DNA from: Chloroflexota bacterium
GTDB taxonomy: Bacteria; Chloroflexota; Dehalococcoidia; SAR202; UBA11138
DNA: 11,016 bases
Assembly: GCA_022566975.1 (NCBI GenBank)
Contig: JADFHV010000020.1
Coordinates: forward strand, 1 to 11,016
Reading direction: 5' to 3'
This document shows, one piece after another, positions 6,761 to 11,016 of this stretch (within the stretch, counting starts at the first letter, position 1; each line of letters starts with the position of its first letter). The position numbers and the translations under genes are program-made. Below the pieces are notes generated by a model. It worked only from the letters and a program-made list of their open reading frames with translations, was not told where the DNA came from and made no database searches.

Positions 6761-7070
6761 ACCCCCACCCCAAACCCCGGTCTCGCACCCTCGTCGGCCA
6801 CCCCACTTCCACGTCGGTCCTATACCCACATGGCCCTCGCGACGCACGTTTCTGGTAACATGTCTCGCATCCTGCAGCCAGGCATGCAGTTCGAGGGGTT
6901 CTAGACTCAAGCCACTCCTCCGCGGCCGACAATCCCGCTTTCCTCGTCGACTAACCTTTGCGCAGAAAGCGCCTGGAGGTAACTCGGCATCTAAAGGCGT
7001 GAAGCCCCGGACCCAACCGACGCCTAATCGGCACCCAATCGGCGCCAATCGGCGAAGGAGACGCATAACC
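6761..7070 (+). other. Gene-free stretch between rpsU and the HtrA gene
   Basis: About 310 bases hold no credible gene, tRNA or clear terminator. I see a C-rich start (6761-6780), a weak extended -10-like TGGTAACAT at 6853-6861 without a good -35, and a short CTGCA/TGCAG inverted repeat near 6874-6891. Three AATCGGC repeats (7026-7053) lie just before the HtrA ribosome binding site. The frame of the HtrA gene is open through the whole stretch, but the translation is unlike a protein. The promoter of the protease gene is probably here but cannot be fixed. Confidence 0.5.
7026..7053 (+). repeat. Three AATCGGC direct repeats at helical spacing
   Basis: AATCGGC occurs at 7026-7032, 7037-7043 and 7047-7053, with starts 11 and 10 bases apart, about one DNA turn each. 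The cluster ends just before the AAGGAG of the protease gene (7055-7060). This fits a regulator binding side by side on one DNA face, or simple local duplication. Confidence 0.55.
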
Positions 7071-8288
7071 ATGCTCAGTCGTCGTCACATCATCGCGGGC
7101 ACCCTTTTGGCAGTCACATTGGCCCTCTCAGCCTGCGGCGGAGACAAGGCCGTGGAGACCGGGCCTACCGTCGTGGCTGGGGAGACGGCCGCGCCTCAGG
7201 CCATCGCGCCGGTGTCCACCGCGGGCATCGCCACCCCGCTCGCGCGGGCCCCGACGCCCGTGCCGACACCCACATCCCCTCCCCCGGCCCCGACCTCCAC
7301 GCCAGAGAAGCCCCTTAACGGCTCCCGCCCGACAGGCGCCGACGTATCCCTCGGCCCCGATGACGAGCTTTCCACCGTCGATGTCGTGAAGCTTCTGCAG
7401 CCCTCCGTCGTCCAGATAGTCACGGAGACCCTGGCGATGGGATTCGGCAACCAGCCTCTGCCCAGCCAGGGCGTCGGGACCGGCATCATTTTGGACGATG
7501 CCGGCCATATCTTGACCAACAACCACGTCATCGCTGGGGCGCAGAGGGTCACCGTGACCTTGAGCAACCGGGATAGCTTCCCGGCTCAGCTCGTCGGGGC
7601 TGACCCCGTCACCGACCTCGCTGTTATCCGCATCGCCGCGAACGGCCTCACGCCAGCAAGGCTCGGGAACGCCTTTGAGCTACAGGTCGGCGAGGACGTA
7701 ATCGCCATCGGTCACGCCCTGGGACTGGACGGCGGCCCGACTGTCAGCAAGGGGGTGGTCAGCGCCCTCGGACGCGCCCTTGACACCAGCCAGCAAAACA
7801 CCATCGTGGACCTCATCCAGACCGATGCCGCCATCAATCCGGGCAACAGCGGTGGGCCGTTGGTCAACGCCCGGGCACAGGTGATCGGCATCAACACAGC
7901 CATAATCCCCGCGGGCCAGGGCATCGGGTTCGCCATCAACATCGACGACGCGAAGGTCGTCGTCGCACAGCTCATGGAGCGGGGGTACGTCGAGAGGGGC
8001 TTCCTGGGCATAACTCCCGTCAACGTCACCCCCGGCATGGCCCAGCAGTTCGGCCTGGCGGTCACCAGGGGCGTCATCTTGGCGCGGGTGATCCCCGGTA
8101 CCGCCGCTGACGTGGCAGGCCTTCAGGCGGAGGATATCATCGTCGAGCTGGCCGGCCAGCCCATCAATAACGTTGGCGAGCTGTCCAAGTTCCTCATCGC
8201 CCACACGCCGGGGGAGACGATAGAGATCGTCTTCTTCAGGGGAGAGACCAGGCTAACGGCCGAGGCCACCCTGCGCGACAGGCCCTAG
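7071..8288 (+). CDS. HtrA/DegP-like serine protease, lipoprotein with one PDZ domain
   Basis: This is a 405-residue envelope quality-control protease of the trypsin-like S1C family. The N-terminus has basic residues (MLSRRHIIAG), a hydrophobic core and a lipobox LSAC with Cys22, so it is probably a membrane-anchored lipoprotein facing outward. The twin arginine also makes Tat export possible. Residues 40-85 are a Pro/Thr-rich spacer. The protease domain (about 100-300) carries the triad His152 (TNNHVIAG), Asp182 (DPVTDLAVI) and Ser260 (NPGNSGGPL). The spacings match DegP-type enzymes. A single PDZ domain follows at about 308-395 (RGFLGITPV to VFFRGETRL), including GLQAEDIIVELAGQPI. The ATG at 7071 has AAGGAG ten bases upstream. 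The end is convergent with the phosphatase gene, 19 bases away. The number of PDZ domains and the anchor are closer to DegS/HtrA-type sensors than to DegP. Confidence 0.93.
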   Translation: MLSRRHIIAGTLLAVTLALSACGGDKAVETGPTVVAGETAAPQAIAPVSTAGIATPLARAPTPVPTPTSPPPAPTSTPEKPLNGSRPTGADVSLGPDDELSTVDVVKLLQPSVVQIVTETLAMGFGNQPLPSQGVGTGIILDDAGHILTNNHVIAGAQRVTVTLSNRDSFPAQLVGADPVTDLAVIRIAANGLTPARLGNAFELQVGEDVIAIGHALGLDGGPTVSKGVVSALGRALDTSQQNTIVDLIQTDAAINPGNSGGPLVNARAQVIGINTAIIPAGQGIGFAINIDDAKVVVAQLMERGYVERGFLGITPVNVTPGMAQQFGLAVTRGVILARVIPGTAADVAGLQAEDIIVELAGQPINNVGELSKFLIAHTPGETIEIVFFRGETRLTAEATLRDRP

Positions 8289-8307
8289 TCCCGCTTTCGC
8301 ACGTCCC

Positions 8308-9132
8308 TCACACAAGCCCCTGGGTGGGCCGTCTCCATGGCATGCCCTCCGTCTTGCGCATGAACTCGACGTGCAATGCCTTGCTGGACGCGATTAGCCC
8401 GTCGCTGTGGAGTCCCGCGCGCTTCCCTGAGCGATCGGTGATCACACCACCCGCCTCCTCCACCAGGAGCAGTCCGGCCACCTGGTCCCACGGCTCGAGC
8501 TGGTGGTGGAAGTAGAGATCGTGGCGGCCCGCCGCGGCGTAGGCAATCCCAAGAGCCGCCGACCCCATGATCCGCACTGTCTGCATCCCGGGCCACAGCG
8601 AGACGATAGCGTTGAGCCCGTTGCTCGCGCCCTCGTCGTTGTAGCTCATGTCCATCCCCAGGATGCACTCCTCGATCGACGTCTTCTGCGAGACGCGAAT
8701 GGGCTCATCGTTCAGGAACGCGCCCTTGCCACGCTCCGCGTGGAACATCTCGTCGCGTATCGGGTCGTAGTTGACCCCCACCAACACCTCCCCGTCCAGG
8801 GCGAGTCCCACGACGACCGAGAAGAAGGGGATTCCGGACACGTAGTTACGGGTCCCGTCCAGCGGGTCGACGATCCACGCGTAACCGGAGTCCGGACGTA
8901 CCCCCTCCGACTCCTCACCCAGGAGTCCCATCGACGGAAACTCCCGGCCGAGCACGGCGAATATCTCTCGCTCCACCTCCAGATCAACATCGGTCACGAC
9001 ATTCCCGCGCCCCTTGAATGAGACCTCCTTGATCTGGCTGAACCGCTCAATGAGGATCGTGCCCGCCTTGATGGCCGCCTCCCTGGCAACCTCCATGGCC
9101 GTTTTCCCGCTTGTACCCACGATCCTGTCCAC
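8308..9132 (-). CDS. Inositol monophosphatase family phosphatase
   Basis: This 274-residue protein is of the Mg2+-dependent IMPase/SuhB/CysQ superfamily, which removes phosphate from inositol phosphates, histidinol phosphate, fructose bisphosphate or PAP depending on subfamily. Metal-binding motifs are intact: GEES with Glu73-Glu74, WIVDPLDGTRNY (87-97, Asp89, Asp92, Thr94) and EPWDQVAGLLLVEEAGG (213-229, Asp216). The N-terminal KGRGNVVTDVDLEVERE segment is typical. The start is taken as GTG at 9132, with GGAGG about ten bases upstream. An in-frame ATG twelve codons later (AMEVAREAA) lies nearer the usual family start but has only a weak ribosome binding site. The residues that distinguish IMP, histidinol-phosphate or PAP phosphatase cannot be settled by eye. 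It is divergent from dnaA. Confidence 0.9.
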   Translation of the reverse strand: MDRIVGTSGKTAMEVAREAAIKAGTILIERFSQIKEVSFKGRGNVVTDVDLEVEREIFAVLGREFPSMGLLGEESEGVRPDSGYAWIVDPLDGTRNYVSGIPFFSVVVGLALDGEVLVGVNYDPIRDEMFHAERGKGAFLNDEPIRVSQKTSIEECILGMDMSYNDEGASNGLNAIVSLWPGMQTVRIMGSAALGIAYAAAGRHDLYFHHQLEPWDQVAGLLLVEEAGGVITDRSGKRAGLHSDGLIASSKALHVEFMRKTEGMPWRRPTQGLV

Positions 9133-9246
9133 GGATACCGTGTCCTCCGTGCTCCTGAAATAGTCCCCGGGGAGTCTAAGATTACACCATCTTCCGAGGA
9201 CGTGTGAAACTCGAAAATATCACCTTGCAGTCTCGTTTTGGGGCCA

Positions 9247-9255
9247 TGCTAGAAT
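9247..9255 (+). promoter_or_regulatory. Extended -10 promoter of dnaA
   Basis: TGCTAGAAT is an extended -10 element identical to the one ahead of phnA. A weak -35-like TTGCAG lies at 9225-9230, 19 bases upstream. Transcription from about 9262 would give a dnaA leader of roughly 70 bases. Confidence 0.5.
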
Positions 9256-9300
9256 CCTGTGGCGCTCACCCGACCCCACTCTCTAAGGATGCGAGCTATC

Positions 9301-9325
9301 AACCGTGGATCAGTCTATAACGGTT
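9301..9325 (+). promoter_or_regulatory. Inverted repeat with near-match DnaA box before dnaA
   Basis: AACCGT (9301-9306) and ACGGTT (9320-9325) form a perfect 6-bp inverted repeat with a 13-base loop, ending five bases before the dnaA ATG. CGTGGATCA at 9304-9312 differs by one base from the CGTGGATAA boxes downstream of dnaA. It could be a DnaA autoregulation site, an mRNA hairpin, or both. Confidence 0.45.
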
Positions 9326-9330
9326 CTCCT

Positions 9331-10722
9331 ATGACGACTCACAAGGCCAGACAGGTCTGGGAAACGGCCCTCGGACAGCTCCAGGTCCAGGTCACCCGGC
9401 CCAGCTACGAGACCTGGCTCAAAGACACCGTCGGCATCGACCATTCCGACGGGCAGTTCGTCGTCGGGACGCCCAACGCCTTCGTCGCCGAGATGCTCGA
9501 GCGGCGGATGTACTCCCTGATATCTCACACGATGGAGCGTGTCACCTCGGGGCCCGTCGACGTGCGCTTCCAGGTGATGCCAGCGGAGGTCCTCACAGCC
9601 CCGCCGGCCCCTCAGCCCCCTGAGCCGGCGCCAGCGCACGGCCAGCCCTCCGGCATGCCCGCTGGCGTGCAGGGGAACGGCGTGCGCCGCGACCTGTCTC
9701 TCAGCCCCGGCTACACCTTTGACACCTTCATCGTGGGAGAGTCCAACGAGCTGGCCCACGCCGCCGCCGTCGCCGTCGCCGCAAACCCCGGGGTTGTGTA
9801 CAACCCTCTGGTGATCCACTCCGACGTCGGACTGGGCAAGACCCACCTCCTTCACGCCATCGGACAGAGGATCCGGGATAAGGGCCTCTCCCTCATCTAC
9901 TCGACCACCGAGGAGTTTACCAACGCCTACATCCGCGCGATTCGCGAGGGCAAGACCGAGGAGTTCCGGACTCGATACCGCAGCACGGACGTCCTCCTTC
10001 TCGACGACATCCAGTTCCTCATAGGCAAGGAGCAGACGCAGGAGGGATTCTTCCACACCTTCAATGCCCTCCACATGACCAACAGACAGATTCTCATCAC
10101 CTCGGACAGGCCTGTGACAGACCTGACCCTCCTCGAGCCGCGGATCCGGTCCCGCCTGACCGGCGGCCTCGTCGTGGACATACAGCCGCCCGACCTGGAG
10201 ACGCGGCTGGCCATCCTAAGGGCGAAGGCCGACCTACTGGGCCATGACATCACGCCCGAGGTGATCCAGTTCCTCGGAGAGCGCATCCACAGAAACATCC
10301 GGGAGTTGGAGGGGACCCTCAATCGGGTGGTCGCCTACGCCCAGATGACTCGAACACCCATCACCATGGAGCTGGTAAAGCGGGCTGTCGCAGACATCCT
10401 TGGCTCCAGCAGCCGCCGGCACCCGCAGCCAGACGCCATCATCGAAGCCGTCGCCCAGTACTTCAACGTCGGCACGGATGCCCTCAAAGGTCCGAGAGGA
10501 AAGAAAGACGTCGCCCTGGCCCGGCAGGTCGCCATGTACCTACTGAGGGAGGAGGCCGAGCTCGGACCGACCTATATAGGCCGCATCCTTGGGGGCAAAG
10601 ACCACTCGACCGTAATCAAGAACTGCTCGAAGATCGAGCAGAGGCTGAACGTCGATCCACGCCTGCGGCGCGACGTTATAAACGTCCGTCAGTCCCTCGC
10701 CACCACCTCCACGCCAGCATAG
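9331..10722 (+). CDS. dnaA: Chromosomal replication initiator DnaA
   Basis: DnaA is the AAA+ initiator that binds DnaA boxes and opens the origin. The 463 residues contain all four domains. Domain I (about 1-85) has VWETALGQLQVQVTRPSYETWL. Domain II is a Pro/Gly-rich linker (86-120). The AAA+ core (about 121-335) begins at YTFDTFIVGESNELAHAAA, with Walker A at 164-171, Walker B VLLLDDIQF (221-229), sensor I LITSDRP (255-261), Arg-finger LEPRIRSR (268-275) and sensor II RNIRELEG (321-328). Domain IV is DNA-binding, with the signature GGKDHSTVIKNCSKI (421-435). Walker A reads SDVGLGKT, with Ser at the usually invariant first glycine. I chose the ATG at 9331 because domain I starts there. It lacks a Shine-Dalgarno, and in-frame GTG 9259 and ATG 9289 are alternatives. 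DnaA boxes follow the gene directly. Confidence 0.96.
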   Translation: MTTHKARQVWETALGQLQVQVTRPSYETWLKDTVGIDHSDGQFVVGTPNAFVAEMLERRMYSLISHTMERVTSGPVDVRFQVMPAEVLTAPPAPQPPEPAPAHGQPSGMPAGVQGNGVRRDLSLSPGYTFDTFIVGESNELAHAAAVAVAANPGVVYNPLVIHSDVGLGKTHLLHAIGQRIRDKGLSLIYSTTEEFTNAYIRAIREGKTEEFRTRYRSTDVLLLDDIQFLIGKEQTQEGFFHTFNALHMTNRQILITSDRPVTDLTLLEPRIRSRLTGGLVVDIQPPDLETRLAILRAKADLLGHDITPEVIQFLGERIHRNIRELEGTLNRVVAYAQMTRTPITMELVKRAVADILGSSSRRHPQPDAIIEAVAQYFNVGTDALKGPRGKKDVALARQVAMYLLREEAELGPTYIGRILGGKDHSTVIKNCSKIEQRLNVDPRLRRDVINVRQSLATTSTPA

Positions 10723-10739
10723 GGCCTCACCCGCCAATC

Positions 10740-10748
10740 CGTGGATAA
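10740..10748 (+). promoter_or_regulatory. DnaA box 1
   Basis: CGTGGATAA differs by one base from the reverse complement of the classic TTATCCACA box. It lies 18 bases after the dnaA stop. Confidence 0.8.
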
Positions 10749-10760
10749 CTCTGCCGTTAT

Positions 10761-10769
10761 CGTGGATAA
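10761..10769 (+). promoter_or_regulatory. DnaA box 2, within a palindrome
   Basis: This is an identical CGTGGATAA, 21 bases from box 1. It sits in a 15-base palindrome: GTTATC (10756-10761), GTG, GATAAC (10765-10770). Confidence 0.8.
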
Positions 10770-10780
10770 CCGACGCTCAC

Positions 10781-10789
10781 CGTGGATAA
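10781..10789 (+). promoter_or_regulatory. DnaA box 3
   Basis: This is an identical CGTGGATAA in the same orientation, 20 bases from box 2. All three boxes therefore face one side of the helix. Confidence 0.8.
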
Positions 10790-10936
10790 GTAGAGCCTCC
10801 CGTCCCCATCCTCTCCACCCGTCCCAACCTCATGCCACCACACCCCAAGAGATACCCACCGATCCCCCACAACCCCCATACTGCAATGAGCCTCACGCAC
10901 CCCATGCCTACCGGCAATCCACTATCCCCACGCCCT

Positions 10937-11000
10937 TATTACTGATACTGTTCTTATAAACTAAGGTTCCTATGATAGATAGAGTTACTATAAGAGTATC
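10937..11000 (+). other. AT-rich segment, candidate DNA unwinding element
   Basis: About 72% A+T by hand count, in a window that is otherwise strongly GC-rich. It starts right after the C-rich tract and runs across the ATG of the next gene, so unwinding element and coding start would overlap. Confidence 0.5.
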
Positions 11001-11016
11001 AGGAGGATCTGGTGGC
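10972..11016 (+). CDS. obg: Obg/CgtA-type GTPase, first 15 codons only
   Basis: The ATG at 10972 has AAGG five bases upstream and opens a frame that runs off the right edge. The 15 visible residues, MIDRVTIRVSGGSGG, match the start of Obg GTPases, where a DxVxIxVxxGxGG strand opens the glycine-rich Obg domain. Obg proteins are ribosome-associated GTPases involved in large-subunit maturation and stress control (family knowledge). These codons (ATA, AGA, GTA, TCA) are far more A/T-rich than those of neighbouring genes, because the gene starts inside the AT-rich origin segment. With so few residues the call is tentative. The start and frame are well supported. Confidence 0.6.
   Translation, partial: MIDRVTIRVSGGSGG

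Larger units (their letters stand above)
10723..10971 (+). other. Probable replication origin (oriC) region
   Basis: The 249 bases between dnaA and the next gene have the layout of a bacterial origin. Three same-oriented DnaA boxes stand first, then a C-rich, G-poor tract (10801-10930), then an AT-rich segment that could be the unwinding element. Position beside dnaA supports the call. It rests on motifs only, and more boxes may lie beyond the window. Confidence 0.7.

Noticed and set aside
6840..6925. tRNA-like GTTCGAG / GGTTCTAGACTC segment
   Set aside because: No acceptor stem, anticodon arm or spacing for a cloverleaf could be built around it.
6696..7070. In-frame 125-codon upstream extension of the HtrA gene
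   Set aside because: The translation is Arg/Pro-rich and unlike a protein, overlaps rpsU in another frame, and would bury the signal peptide and lipobox. The ATG at 7071 has a ribosome binding site.
7240..7310. Pro/Thr codon repeats in the HtrA gene as a tandem DNA repeat
   Set aside because: The repetition is at protein level (low-complexity linker). The DNA units are irregular.
8289..8307. Terminator between the convergent HtrA and phosphatase genes
   Set aside because: The 19 bases contain no inverted repeat.
9259..9330. Longer dnaA starting at GTG 9259
   Set aside because: The extra 24 residues are not DnaA-like, and the GTG lies almost on the predicted transcription start. It is not fully excluded, since ATG 9331 lacks a ribosome binding site.

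Overview
The window is GC-rich bacterial chromosome with dense, mostly small operons and frequent GTG/TTG starts. Three things point to Chloroflexota, perhaps a Dehalococcoidia/SAR202-like lineage: a Pro/Thr-rich linker after the lipobox of the HtrA protease, an F420/flavin-type LLM oxidoreductase beside a 2-hydroxyacid dehydrogenase, and a bS21 gene next to a DUF3090/SCO1664-type kinase pair. This assignment is an inference from gene content, not a phylogeny.

Layout, left to right. Positions 3-551 hold the 3' part of larB (nickel-pincer cofactor synthesis). A short gap with a possible 29-codon ORF leads to a SAM-dependent methyltransferase (721-1566). A leader with a strong hairpin and a 44-codon ORF precedes an LLM-class oxidoreductase (1756-2724). 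On the minus strand, a two-gene operon encodes a phosphonoacetate hydrolase-like enzyme (phnA, 4996-3887) followed by an Ldh_2/malate-lactate family dehydrogenase (3849-2752). On the plus strand come a DUF3090 zinc-ribbon protein, a PI3K-like SCO1664-family kinase and ribosomal protein bS21 (rpsU), which has its own clear sigma-70-type promoter. A 310-base gene-free stretch precedes an HtrA/DegP-like lipoprotein protease (7071-8288). It is convergent with an inositol-monophosphatase-family gene (9132-8308, minus).

The right end is a probable replication origin: dnaA (9331-10722), three identical DnaA boxes spaced two helical turns apart, a strongly C-rich and G-poor tract, and an AT-rich segment. 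The AT-rich segment runs into the first 15 codons of what looks like obg/cgtA, cut by the window edge.

Most genes are recognisable housekeeping or metabolic families. The least understood unit is the DUF3090 + PI3K-like kinase pair: both families recur together in Actinobacteria and have no established function that I know of. The phnA-dehydrogenase operon suggests catabolism of a phosphonate or another 2-hydroxyacid-linked compound. No CRISPR array, insertion sequence, prophage gene or tRNA was seen.
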